Positions 1 through 6,685 of a stretch of 8,017 bases of DNA are shown one piece after another (position 1 is the stretch's first letter; every line of letters starts with the position of its first letter). The notes beneath the pieces were generated by a model. It was given only the letters and a program-made list of their open reading frames with translations. It was not told where the DNA came from and searched no databases. The stretch is from Gp6-AA40 sp036742665. GTDB lineage: Bacteria > Acidobacteriota > Vicinamibacteria > Vicinamibacterales > UBA2999. The position numbers and the translations under genes were made by a program. The stretch is taken from positions 1 to 8,017 of the forward strand of contig DAINQP010000244.1 in assembly GCA_036742665.1 (NCBI GenBank). The letters run 5' to 3'.

Positions 1-1316
1 GGAGCCAGCTCGAGTTGCAGCCCGGCGAACCGCTTGACTTCTCGGCTCTCGCGAAGTCGCGCCGCAACCTCTATGACACCGGCGCGTTCTCGACTGTGCA
101 GATCAATCAAGGCGATCGCGGCCGCCGTGAGGAGAACCGTCAGGCGAGCGCCGCGGACGGAAGTGCCGGTGGTCCACAGAGCAGCGACCAGCCGGCCCAG
201 GCCGAGACTCAATCGGCCCAACCAGCGCAAGCTGGCGACCCGACGCTGGCGCCCAACGGTCAGAAGGAGGTTCCGATCAGCGTCGCCGTTCGCGAGGTGC
301 AGCCCCTGCAGCTCCGCTACGGCGCCTCGTACGACACCGAGCGCGGCATCGGCGGCATCTTCGATGTCTCGCAGCACAACTTTCTCGGCGGCGCACGCGT
401 CATCGGGCTGCAGTCGCGGTACGACCGGCAGCTTCACGACTTCCGGGGCTACATCAACCAGCCGGCGCTGCGGTATCTGCCGTTCAAGACCATCGGCACG
501 ATCTATTTCCGAGAGGATCTCAGTCCGCCCAGCGAACTGACGAGAGCCTTCAACGCCGCGCGGAAGGGCGCCTCCGTCGAGCAGGAAGTGAAGCTGCAGG
601 ACGCGTATGTCTGGAGCTGGGGCTATCGCTGGGAACGCGCGCGCACGCTCGAGCCGGTCGGCGGCACGCTGATCGGCGCTCCGCACACCGTGTCGCCGTT
701 GACGACCACGCTGACTCGCGAGACCCGCGACGAACCCCTTGACGCCACGCGCGGCGGCTTTGCGTCGCACGCGATCGCGTTCTCTCCGCAGTGGCTGGGC
801 TCAGATGTGGCGTACATGAAGTACTTCGGGCAGTTCTTCCGCTACTTCGCGCTGCAGCCGCCGCAGCGCAAGCCGCTCACCAATGAGTACCTCCGTCCGC
901 GTCTCGTGTTTGCGACCGGCGTGCGCGTCGGATTGGCGAAGGGGATCGGCGGGGAGGTGCCAATGCCCGAGCGGTTCTTCGCCGGCGGCAGCGTCAGCAT
1001 GCGCGGCTTCGCGCAGAATGCCGTCGGCCCGATCGGACCCGACCTGATTCCGACGGGCGGCAACGCCTTGATCATCTTCAACAACGAGTTACGCGCCCCG
1101 CTGTTCGGGCGGTTCGATGGCGTGCTCTTCACTGACATCGGCAACGTGTACCCGCTGGTCAGTGACATCACGTTCGATCTCCGCGAGTCGGCGGGCGTCG
1201 GCCTGCGGGTGCGCACACCGTGGTTCCTGCTGCGCGGCGACTACGGCTTTGTCCTCGATCCTCGTCCGGGCGAGAAGCGGCGACGCTTCTACTTCAGCAT
1301 CGGGCAGGCCTTCTGA
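1..1316 (+). CDS. Omp85-family outer-membrane assembly protein (BamA/TamA type), 5' end missing
   Basis: This is the C-terminal 437 residues of an outer-membrane beta-barrel protein that inserts other proteins into the outer membrane. The reading frame is open from base 3 at the window edge. The TTG at 15 is only an internal Leu codon, so the start lies upstream. The first visible residues (GEPLDFSALAKSRRNLYDTG, about 23-82) look like the end of the last POTRA domain, with the usual Ly-xTGaF pattern. A 52-residue Ala/Gln/Ser/Pro-rich stretch (114-269) interrupts that domain before its last strand. The barrel starts near 309 with LRYGASYDTERGIGG. The loop-6 signature normally read as VRGF is MRGF here (999-1010), preceded by FFAGG. 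The protein ends FYFSIGQAF with a terminal Phe, a classic barrel recognition signal. The yihY-like gene follows 6 bases after the stop, so the two are probably one operon. BamA versus TamA cannot be settled without the missing N-terminus; a lone TamA-like copy seems more likely than the main BamA. Confidence 0.9.
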   Translation, partial: SQLELQPGEPLDFSALAKSRRNLYDTGAFSTVQINQGDRGRREENRQASAADGSAGGPQSSDQPAQAETQSAQPAQAGDPTLAPNGQKEVPISVAVREVQPLQLRYGASYDTERGIGGIFDVSQHNFLGGARVIGLQSRYDRQLHDFRGYINQPALRYLPFKTIGTIYFREDLSPPSELTRAFNAARKGASVEQEVKLQDAYVWSWGYRWERARTLEPVGGTLIGAPHTVSPLTTTLTRETRDEPLDATRGGFASHAIAFSPQWLGSDVAYMKYFGQFFRYFALQPPQRKPLTNEYLRPRLVFATGVRVGLAKGIGGEVPMPERFFAGGSVSMRGFAQNAVGPIGPDLIPTGGNALIIFNNELRAPLFGRFDGVLFTDIGNVYPLVSDITFDLRESAGVGLRVRTPWFLLRGDYGFVLDPRPGEKRRRFYFSIGQAF

Positions 1317-1322
1317 TGATCC

Positions 1323-2243
1323 ATGGCCAAACTTCTCCGATGGCTCGGGGTTCACATTTCGTGGCGGGAGATTCTGAAGCGTACGGCGTACCAGGCGTTC
1401 TGGAAGGGCAACTGCCTGTCGATGGCGGCGCAGCTGGCCTATTACTTTTTCTTTGCGCTGTTTCCGACGCTGCTGTTTATCGTTGCGCTCGCCAGCTATT
1501 TCCCTGTCACCACTCTGATTGACGACATGTTCCGCACCTTTGGCGGATTCCTGCCGCCAGAGGCGCTGCAGCTGATCACCGAGCAGATCGTCAAGATTTC
1601 GAACCAGAAGGACGGCGGACTGTTGAGCCTGGGCATGCTGCTGGCGGTCTCGAGCTCGTCGGCGGCAATGACCGCGATCATCGATACGCTGAATCGCGCC
1701 TACAGTGTCGAGGAGCGCCGGCCGTGGTGGAAGGTCAGGTTGACCGCGATCGCGCTCACCATGGCCGTGTCGATCTTCATCCTGGTGTCGTTCGCGTTGA
1801 TCCTGACCGGCCCGACACTGGCGACAGAACTGGCCGTCTCGTTGCGGCTCGGGCCGGCCTTCGAGTGGGCATGGAAGATTCTGCAGTGGCCGGTCATCTT
1901 TGCGATGGTATCGGTGGCAGTCGCGTTTATCTATCGCTTCGCGCCCGACGTCGAGCAGGAATGGGTCTGGTTGACCCCGGGCTCCGTACTCGCGACCGCG
2001 CTGTGGTTGCTCGCGTCACTGGGCTTCAAGTACTACGTGGCGAACTGGGGCGCCTATACCGAGACCTATGGCCTGATCGGCGCGGTGATGATTCTGCTGC
2101 TCTGGTTTTACATCTCCGGGCTCGTGATTCTGATTGGCGCGGAGATGAACGTCGAGATCGAGCATGCCGGCCAGGCTGGACCACGCCGCCGCATCGGCGA
2201 TCGTACGTTCGCTGGAGTTGAGCGGCGCCGGCAAGCCGGATAG
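1323..2243 (+). CDS. YihY/virulence factor BrkB family inner-membrane protein
   Basis: This 306-residue polytopic inner-membrane protein is typical in length for the YihY/BrkB family. About six hydrophobic segments can be read, at roughly 36-60, 101-122, 139-163, 187-207, 217-240 and 250-276. Family hallmarks are SMAAQLAYYFFFALFPTLLF near the start, the DTLNRAYSVEERR loop (121-133) followed by a Trp pair, and the block NWGAYTETYGLIGAVMILLL continuing into LVILIGAEMNVE. The tail after residue 281 is Arg-rich and probably cytoplasmic. The ATG at 1323 lies 6 bases after the Omp85 stop with no clear Shine-Dalgarno sequence, which suggests translational coupling. The molecular function of the family is not established. 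The old name ribonuclease BN was a misassignment, since that activity belongs to ElaC/RNase Z. Pairing with an Omp85 protein would fit a role in envelope integrity, but that is inference. Confidence 0.93.
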   Translation: MAKLLRWLGVHISWREILKRTAYQAFWKGNCLSMAAQLAYYFFFALFPTLLFIVALASYFPVTTLIDDMFRTFGGFLPPEALQLITEQIVKISNQKDGGLLSLGMLLAVSSSSAAMTAIIDTLNRAYSVEERRPWWKVRLTAIALTMAVSIFILVSFALILTGPTLATELAVSLRLGPAFEWAWKILQWPVIFAMVSVAVAFIYRFAPDVEQEWVWLTPGSVLATALWLLASLGFKYYVANWGAYTETYGLIGAVMILLLWFYISGLVILIGAEMNVEIEHAGQAGPRRRIGDRTFAGVERRRQAG

Positions 2244-2258
2244 ACTTCGTCGCTATAG

Positions 2259-2283
2259 CGGGCAGTCCTTCCGGACTGGCCCG
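2259..2283 (+). terminator. bulged hairpin after the yihY-like gene, possible terminator
   Basis: The left arm CGGGCAGTCC (2259-2268) pairs with GGACTGGCCCG (2273-2283) around the tetraloop TTCC, giving ten base pairs with one bulged G on the right. It begins 16 bases after the yihY stop and ends 25 bases before the next start. No T-run follows, so it is not a canonical intrinsic terminator. It could be an imperfect terminator, an RNA-stabilising 3' end, or another dispersed gene-end palindrome like those at 6654 and 7847. Confidence 0.4.
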
Positions 2284-2308
2284 GTGGCGCGCGCAGGCGC
2301 GCGACGCG

Positions 2309-3268
2309 ATGAAGAGCACACTCCTGTCGGCGTCTCTGGCCGCCTTCCTCATCAGTTCCATCTCTGCCCAGTCTCCGGCGCGTCTGCCATGGGGCGATCC
2401 CGATCTCGAAGGCATCTGGACCAACGCGACGTTGACGACACTGCAGCGCGCGCCGGAGCTCGGGGCAAAGGCGTTCTTCACGGCTGACGAGGCGGCCGCC
2501 TGGGAGAAACAGCGCCTTCAAACCACCAACGCTGATCGCCCGCTCCGCCCCGGTGAGGTTGGCGCCTACAACGACGCATTCTTCGAGCGCGGCACGCGCG
2601 GAGTGAAAAGTGGGCGGACCTCGCTCATCATCGATCCGCCGGATGGGCGCATCCCGGCATTCACACGCGAGGCGCAGCAGAGGGTGGACGCGCGAACCGG
2701 CCACGAGGCGGTCAGCCCGGCGGATCGACCGGAGGATCGCTGGCTCACCGAGCGTTGCATCCTGTTCGGCGCCACGGTGCCGATGCTGCCCGAGCCGTAC
2801 AACAACAACTATCGGATCCTGCAGAGCCCCGGCTACGTGACGATCCTTGTCGAGATGAACCACGACGCGCGTGTCATTCCGCTCGATAACCGGCCGCATC
2901 TCTCGCCGCGCGTGCAGCAATGGATCGGGGACTCACGCGGCCGCTTCGACGGCGATACGCTCATCGTCGAAACGCGCAATTTGAAGTTCAACGAGAAGAG
3001 CCGCTTCGGAGTCGGATACCTGAATGGGCTAAGCGACGAAAACCTGCGAGTCGTCGAGCGCTTCACCCGCACGGATGCCAACACGCTCACTTATCAGGCG
3101 ACGATCGAGGACCCCACTGTGTTCGTGAAGCCGTGGACGGTGGAGATCTCGATGGACCGTACGGCAGGACCGCTCTACGAAGTTGCCTGCCACGAGGGCA
3201 ACTACGGGATGTTCAATATCCTGTCGGGGCAGCGCGCGGAGGAACGGGCGGCAGGGAAGGTTCCATAG
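2309..3268 (+). CDS. secreted protein of unknown function, DPDLxGxW / CHEGNYGM family
   Basis: A 319-residue exported protein. The N-terminus MKSTLLSASLAAFLISSISA is a Sec signal peptide with likely cleavage after SISA at residue 20. The mature part opens with LPWGDPDLEGIWTNAT (26-41), continues through FFTADEAAAWEKQ (56-68), RTSLIIDPPDGRIPAFT (103-119), PYNNNYRILQSPGY (163-176), NHDARVIPLDNRPHLS (184-199) and GDSRGRFDGDTLIVET (207-222), and ends with ACHEGNYGMFNILSGQRAEE (293-312). I remember this pattern as an abundant family of secreted hypothetical proteins in Acidobacteria and related soil and marine lineages, often with many paralogues per genome. No biochemical role is known to me. The protein has only two cysteines, Cys150 and Cys294, which could form a disulfide in the periplasm. 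The ATG at 2309 is chosen because it gives the signal peptide; no Shine-Dalgarno sequence is visible. It converges on the methyltransferase gene with 12 bases between stops. Confidence 0.85.
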   Translation: MKSTLLSASLAAFLISSISAQSPARLPWGDPDLEGIWTNATLTTLQRAPELGAKAFFTADEAAAWEKQRLQTTNADRPLRPGEVGAYNDAFFERGTRGVKSGRTSLIIDPPDGRIPAFTREAQQRVDARTGHEAVSPADRPEDRWLTERCILFGATVPMLPEPYNNNYRILQSPGYVTILVEMNHDARVIPLDNRPHLSPRVQQWIGDSRGRFDGDTLIVETRNLKFNEKSRFGVGYLNGLSDENLRVVERFTRTDANTLTYQATIEDPTVFVKPWTVEISMDRTAGPLYEVACHEGNYGMFNILSGQRAEERAAGKVP

Positions 3269-3280
3269 GCGACGCCGGAC

Positions 3281-3937
3281 TCAACGAAGAGTACCTTTGA
3301 TCAACATGTGACGGACGCCTATTGGGCCGACCGTCAGGTCGAGACCGGCGGTCGCCACCTGCGCTCGCACTTCGTCGATGGTGAACGCGGCGAGCAGCGA
3401 TTGGTAGAAGTCGTGCTGCAGGATGGAATGCTCGCTGCCGGCGCCTTCCTTCACCATCGCGCGAGCGGTCTCCTCGCTATCAGGTCTCACGAGATCCATC
3501 ACGTACACCGCAGCACGTGGCCGGCCGAGGCGTGTCACTTCGTTCCACAGCACGAGCGGATCCGGGAGGTGGTGCAGCAGGTCCTTCGAGAGCACTGCAT
3601 CGAACGACTGCGACTCTGGCGGTGGACCAGGGATGCGCGTGTGGAGCAGCGTCAGTCGATCGTCCACACCGGCTTCGCGTGCAGCCGTGCGCCCGAGCGC
3701 AATCATCGGCGCTGAGCCGTCGATCGCGGTAATCGCCGCTCGTGGCGCCGCCTTCGCCAGGCGGATGACGACGTCGGCCGGGCCACATCCGATGTCGACG
3801 ACAGCGCGCAGCTGGGTCGCGAAGTCGCGGACGAGACTGTCGACGTACAGTTGGTTCGAGGTGCTGAAGTCTGCCTTTGCATAGGCGATGGACTGCTGCT
3901 CATCGTCCATCAATTCCGGTTCGAGGATTCTCTCCAT
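3281..3937 (-). CDS. class I SAM-dependent methyltransferase, substrate unknown
   Basis: A 218-residue cytosolic methyltransferase with a Methyltransf_11/25-type Rossmann fold. Motif I is AVVDIGCGPADV (45-56), the glycine-rich S-adenosylmethionine loop. The acidic residue expected at the end of strand 2 is Asp73 in ITAIDGS. The post-motif segment FDAVLSKDLLHHLPDP (112-127) and the strand AVYVMDLVRP (143-152) complete the cofactor half. The N-terminus MERILEPELMDDEQQSIAYA, with ADFSTSNQLYVD after it, resembles a group of small methyltransferases of unknown substrate that I recall from cyanobacteria and Acidobacteria. Nothing points to ubiquinone, arsenite or a defined metabolite. The ATG at 3937 is supported by this conserved N-terminus, although no good ribosome binding site precedes it. 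The gene is divergent from the M20 peptidase and convergent with the secreted protein, so it is probably a single-gene transcript. Confidence 0.9.
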   Translation of the reverse strand: MERILEPELMDDEQQSIAYAKADFSTSNQLYVDSLVRDFATQLRAVVDIGCGPADVVIRLAKAAPRAAITAIDGSAPMIALGRTAAREAGVDDRLTLLHTRIPGPPPESQSFDAVLSKDLLHHLPDPLVLWNEVTRLGRPRAAVYVMDLVRPDSEETARAMVKEGAGSEHSILQHDFYQSLLAAFTIDEVRAQVATAGLDLTVGPIGVRHMLIKGTLR

Positions 3938-4014
3938 GCGGCAGCAGGCTCATGATCTCACGGCGGCAGGTCGTGTCGGCCGTGATAACGTTGCCCGATT
4001 CGGTCACGAATACG
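3938..4014. promoter_or_regulatory. divergent spacer between methyltransferase and M20 peptidase
   Basis: These 77 bases separate the 5' ends of two divergent genes, so promoters for both should lie here or inside the facing 5' coding ends. I see no convincing -35/-10 pair on either strand. GATAAC (3984-3989) resembles a -10 box for the plus strand but has no matching -35. The assignment rests only on gene orientation. If the M20 gene used its upstream ATG at 3952, the spacer would shrink to 14 bases. Confidence 0.35.
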
Positions 4015-5271
4015 ATGACGCGCGTATATCTGTCAATCACCGGAGTCATCCTGCTCGCCGTCGCGGCTCGTGGACAGGCCGCCGATCCACTGCTCGCGCG
4101 CGTCAAGCAGGAGCGCGCCGTCTACCTCAAAACGCTGCAGGACCTTGTATCGATCGAATCCGGCAGCCGTGACATCGAAGGGTTGAACCGCATCTCAGAG
4201 GTGATTGCCGGCCGTCTGCGCACATTGGGCGGCGAGGTCGAATTCGTGGCGCCGGGATCCGACGTCCGCTTCGACGATACACCGGCGCGCGTCGGCCGCA
4301 TGGTGCTCGCGCGCTTCAAGGGCACGGGCACACGCCGCATCCTGCTGCTCGCACACATGGACACGGTGTACGAACGGGGAATGGGCGCGAAGCAACCGTT
4401 CCGCGTCGAGGGGGACCGCGCCTACGGCCTCGGTATCGCCGATGACAAACAGGGTGTCGCGCTGGTCCTGCATACGCTCGCGATCCTTCAGGCGATGAAG
4501 TCGCAGCCGTACGGGCTACTGACAGTGCTGATCACGGGCGATGAGGAAATCAGCGCGCCCGGGTCGCGCGGTGNNNNNNNNNNCACGCGTCTCGGCCGCG
4601 AGCACGACGTCGTGCTGTCCGCTGAGGGCGGCGGCGGACCAGGCAACGACCGCATCGAGCTGGCGACGACCGGAAGTGGCGCGCTGTTGCTGCGAGTCAC
4701 CGGCCGCGCGTCGCACGCCGGACAGGCGCCCGAGATGGGAAGAAACGCCCTCTATGAGATGGCGCACCAGATCATGCAGATGCGCGACCTCTCCGATCCG
4801 GCGACCGGCGTGAAGCTGAATTGGACGGTGGCGTCGGCAGGGACGGTGCGCAACATCATCCCGGCGGCGGCGCAGGCGATGGCCGATGTGCGCGTGCAGC
4901 GAGTCGTGAGCTGGGATGTGATCGAGAAGCGTGTCCGCGGGCGGGTTGCCAAGACGCTGATCCCTGATACCAAGGTCGATCTCGTACTCGAGCGGCGGCG
5001 GCCGCCACTCGAACCGACTGATGCGTCACGTGCGCTCGCTCTGAAGGCGCAGCGGATCTATTCAGAGATTGGACAGATGTTGCGGGTCGCGACCGAAGGG
5101 CAGGGCGGGGCCACCGATGCGGCCATTGCGGCGCTGGAGAATCGCGGCGCCGTGATCGAAGGCTTCGGCTTGCATGGGGCTGGCGCTCATTCGAACGACG
5201 CCGAATACATTCTTCTGAACTCGCTCGAGCCGCGGCTCTATCTGCTGTCGCGGATGATCATGCAGAACTGA
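4015..5271 (+). CDS. exported glutamate carboxypeptidase, carboxypeptidase G2-like M20 metallopeptidase
   Basis: A two-zinc M20 peptidase resembling Pseudomonas carboxypeptidase G2, which removes C-terminal glutamate from folates and similar N-acyl glutamates. Length is about 418 residues against about 415 for that enzyme. All expected active-site residues are present: His114 and Asp116 in LLLAHMDTVYERG, Asp143 in YGLGIADDKQG, the catalytic Glu177 and ligand Glu178 in ITGDEEIS, Glu204 in VLSAEGG, and His392 in GAHSNDAEY. The dimerisation (lid) domain carries ASHAGQAPEMGRNAL (232-246, His234) and NWTVASAGTVRNIIPAAAQA (269-288). The start is taken at ATG 4015 because MTRVYLSITGVILLAVAARGQA is a signal peptide; earlier starts at 3952 or TTG 3877 would bury it. 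Ten Ns at 4574-4583 leave four residues unreadable, but the frame agrees on both sides. The propeller gene follows 38 bases later. Folate substrate is likely but not proven; other N-acyl amino acids or dipeptides are possible. Confidence 0.92.
   Translation: MTRVYLSITGVILLAVAARGQAADPLLARVKQERAVYLKTLQDLVSIESGSRDIEGLNRISEVIAGRLRTLGGEVEFVAPGSDVRFDDTPARVGRMVLARFKGTGTRRILLLAHMDTVYERGMGAKQPFRVEGDRAYGLGIADDKQGVALVLHTLAILQAMKSQPYGLLTVLITGDEEISAPGSRGXXXXTRLGREHDVVLSAEGGGGPGNDRIELATTGSGALLLRVTGRASHAGQAPEMGRNALYEMAHQIMQMRDLSDPATGVKLNWTVASAGTVRNIIPAAAQAMADVRVQRVVSWDVIEKRVRGRVAKTLIPDTKVDLVLERRRPPLEPTDASRALALKAQRIYSEIGQMLRVATEGQGGATDAAIAALENRGAVIEGFGLHGAGAHSNDAEYILLNSLEPRLYLLSRMIMQN
4574..4583. other. assembly gap of 10 Ns inside the M20 peptidase gene
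   Basis: Ten consecutive Ns lie between the codons for GSRG and TRLGREHD. A run of exactly ten is a common scaffolding placeholder, so the true length may differ. The reading frame is the same on both sides, so the real length should be 1, 4, 7 or 10 bases (or another value 1 modulo 3) if the gene is intact. Confidence 0.97.
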
Positions 5272-5309
5272 ACCGAACAGTCTTCGCGTTTTGAACTAAG
5301 GTGTGCAGC

Positions 5310-6653
5310 ATGCGCAGCTTAACTCGACGTGAGCACCTGAAATTGCTGACCCTGGCGGGGCTGGCCCCGGGCCACGCCTCAGCGCAGGCTTCGGGCAAGG
5401 CCTCCTCGCAAGCCCCTGATGCAACCGTGCCCGCCACGGGCATCGGCCGGCGCATTCGTCATCTGTCCTACAGCGATCAGGGCGGACGGCCGGACGGCGT
5501 GCAGGTGATGGTCAACCGTCGTCACGTCTACGTCGGCCACATGTTCAGCGACGGGGTGACGATTCTCGACGCCACTGATCCACGGCGGCTGAAGCCGGTC
5601 GGGTTCTTCACCGCCGGCGTCAACACGCGCACGCATCACCTGCAGGTCGCCGACGATGTGATGCTGCTCGCCAACGGCGCGAACATCGTGGCGATGCAGT
5701 CGTACGACAACCTGCGCGGTTACTTCGAGAACGCGCTGGTTGACAGCATCACCAATCGGAAGAAGTTTCGATCGGGGCTGAGCATCCACGACATCTCCCG
5801 TCCGGGTGAGATGCGCGAGATTGCGTTTCTCGAGATTCCCGGGTTCGGCGTCAACCGGTTGTCATGGATGGGCGGACGCTACGCGTATCTGTCAGCGCAC
5901 TTTGACGGCTTCACCGACCATATCTTCTGCATCGTGGACTTGCAGGAGATCGCCAAGCCGAAAATTGTCTCACGCTGGTGGCTGCCGGGTATGCATCGCG
6001 AAGCCGGTGAGAGCGCGACGACCGCACCGGGCAAGCGGGTCGCGCTGCATCACGCGATCGTCGCCGGCGATCGCGCGTATGGTGCCTGGCGCGATGGCGG
6101 CCTGACGATTCACGACATCACCGATCGCTCGTCGCCGAAGCTCGTGTCGCACATCAACTGGTCGCCGCCATTTCCCGGTGGAACGCACACGGCGCTGCCG
6201 CTGCCCGGCCGCAACCTCGTGGTCGTCGCCGACGAAGCGAACGCCGAGCGCTGCGCCAAAGGCACCTTCCACACCTTCGTCGTAGACGTGCGTGCGCCAG
6301 AGAATCCGGTGCCGGTTGCCACGCTGCCGACGCCAAAGGATCGGGACTTCTGCGCCACCGGGACATTCGGGCCACACAACCTGCACGAGAACCGGCCTGG
6401 ATCGTTCCGCAGCGAAGACGTGATCTTCGCGACCTACAACAACGCCGGCGTACGTATCTTCGACATCAGGGATCAGTTCGCGCCGAAGGAAATCGCTTCG
6501 TGGGTGCCGCCGCCACCGAAGCGTCTGATCGATCCCCGCCCGAACGTGTCGCTGGCCGCGAAGACGGCCGACATCTTCGTCACGACCGATGGTTTGATGT
6601 TTGTGAGTGACTGGAACGCAGGATTGAACGTGCTGCAATACGAGGGATCGTAA
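5310..6653 (+). CDS. LVIVD-repeat beta-propeller protein with Tat-like signal peptide
   Basis: A 447-residue exported propeller. Residues 5-11 (TRREHLK) fit the twin-arginine consensus apart from His for Phe, followed by a weakly hydrophobic LLTLAGLAPGHASA with likely cleavage after ASA at residue 25. At least six LVIVD-type repeats can be read: GVTILDATDPRRLKPVGFF (82-100), GLSIHDISRPGEMREIAFLE (156-175), FCIVDLQEIAKPKIVSRWW (206-224), GLTIHDITDRSSPKLVSHI (264-282), FVVDVRAPENPVPVATLP (323-340) and GVRIFDIRDQFAPKEIASW (380-398). A closing strand GLNVLQYEG (438-446) follows. Histidine motifs recur between blades: THH (108-110), LHH (246-248), GTHT (291-294) and GPHNLHE (354-360). The ATG at 5310 is preferred over GTG 5301 because TAAGG (5297-5301) sits 8 bases upstream. 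It probably shares a transcript with the M20 gene. Biochemical function is unknown; a metal-binding or enzyme-partner periplasmic role is only inference. Confidence 0.85.
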   Translation: MRSLTRREHLKLLTLAGLAPGHASAQASGKASSQAPDATVPATGIGRRIRHLSYSDQGGRPDGVQVMVNRRHVYVGHMFSDGVTILDATDPRRLKPVGFFTAGVNTRTHHLQVADDVMLLANGANIVAMQSYDNLRGYFENALVDSITNRKKFRSGLSIHDISRPGEMREIAFLEIPGFGVNRLSWMGGRYAYLSAHFDGFTDHIFCIVDLQEIAKPKIVSRWWLPGMHREAGESATTAPGKRVALHHAIVAGDRAYGAWRDGGLTIHDITDRSSPKLVSHINWSPPFPGGTHTALPLPGRNLVVVADEANAERCAKGTFHTFVVDVRAPENPVPVATLPTPKDRDFCATGTFGPHNLHENRPGSFRSEDVIFATYNNAGVRIFDIRDQFAPKEIASWVPPPPKRLIDPRPNVSLAAKTADIFVTTDGLMFVSDWNAGLNVLQYEGS

Positions 6654-6673
6654 GGGCGACGCATGCGTCGCCC
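6654..6673. repeat. perfect 20-bp palindrome between convergent genes, REP-like, possible bidirectional terminator
   Basis: The sequence GGGCGACGCATGCGTCGCCC equals its own reverse complement. It starts on the base after the TAA stop of the propeller gene and ends 12 bases before the stop of the convergent SH3b gene. Symmetry extends outwards to 6649-6678 with one mismatch (A6653 opposite C6674), so the stop codon is itself in the arm. Read from the minus strand it translates as GATHASPL, a string I recall from many short spurious gene predictions in high-GC environmental genomes, which suggests a dispersed repeat. No T-run follows on either strand. Confidence 0.8.
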
Positions 6674-6685
6674 CTACGAACGTCT

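Noticed and set aside
15..17. TTG 15 as a true start of the Omp85 gene
   Set aside because: The frame is open to the window edge, and the visible N-terminus is already within a POTRA domain.
1323..2243. Calling the YihY-like protein ribonuclease BN
   Set aside because: That name came from a misassignment; the sequence shows a multi-span membrane protein with no nuclease motif.
2251..2260. The 10-bp palindrome CGCTATAGCG as an operator
   Set aside because: It is short and overlaps the adjacent hairpin; without a second copy or a known regulator a binding site cannot be supported.
2286..2308. The GC-rich run GGCGCGCGCAGGCGCGCGAC before the secreted-protein start
   Set aside because: It looks like a small repeat or hairpin, but in sequence this GC-rich such runs arise easily, and no functional reading is clear.
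2108..2920. A 270-codon open frame on the minus strand, over the yihY end and the secreted-protein gene
   Set aside because: It is antisense to two well-supported genes, shows no domain or signal pattern, and is rich in Arg, Ala and Gly as expected of shadow frames at this GC content.
3877..4014. TTG 3877 or ATG 3952 as the start of the M20 peptidase
   Set aside because: Both would place the signal peptide inside the protein, and TTG 3877 would overlap the divergent methyltransferase by 61 bases. ATG 4015 puts the signal peptide at the N-terminus and gives the family's length.
5301..5309. GTG 5301 as the propeller start
   Set aside because: The first G of this GTG is the last base of the TAAGG ribosome site, which is correctly spaced for ATG 5310; the ATG also gives the better Tat signal.
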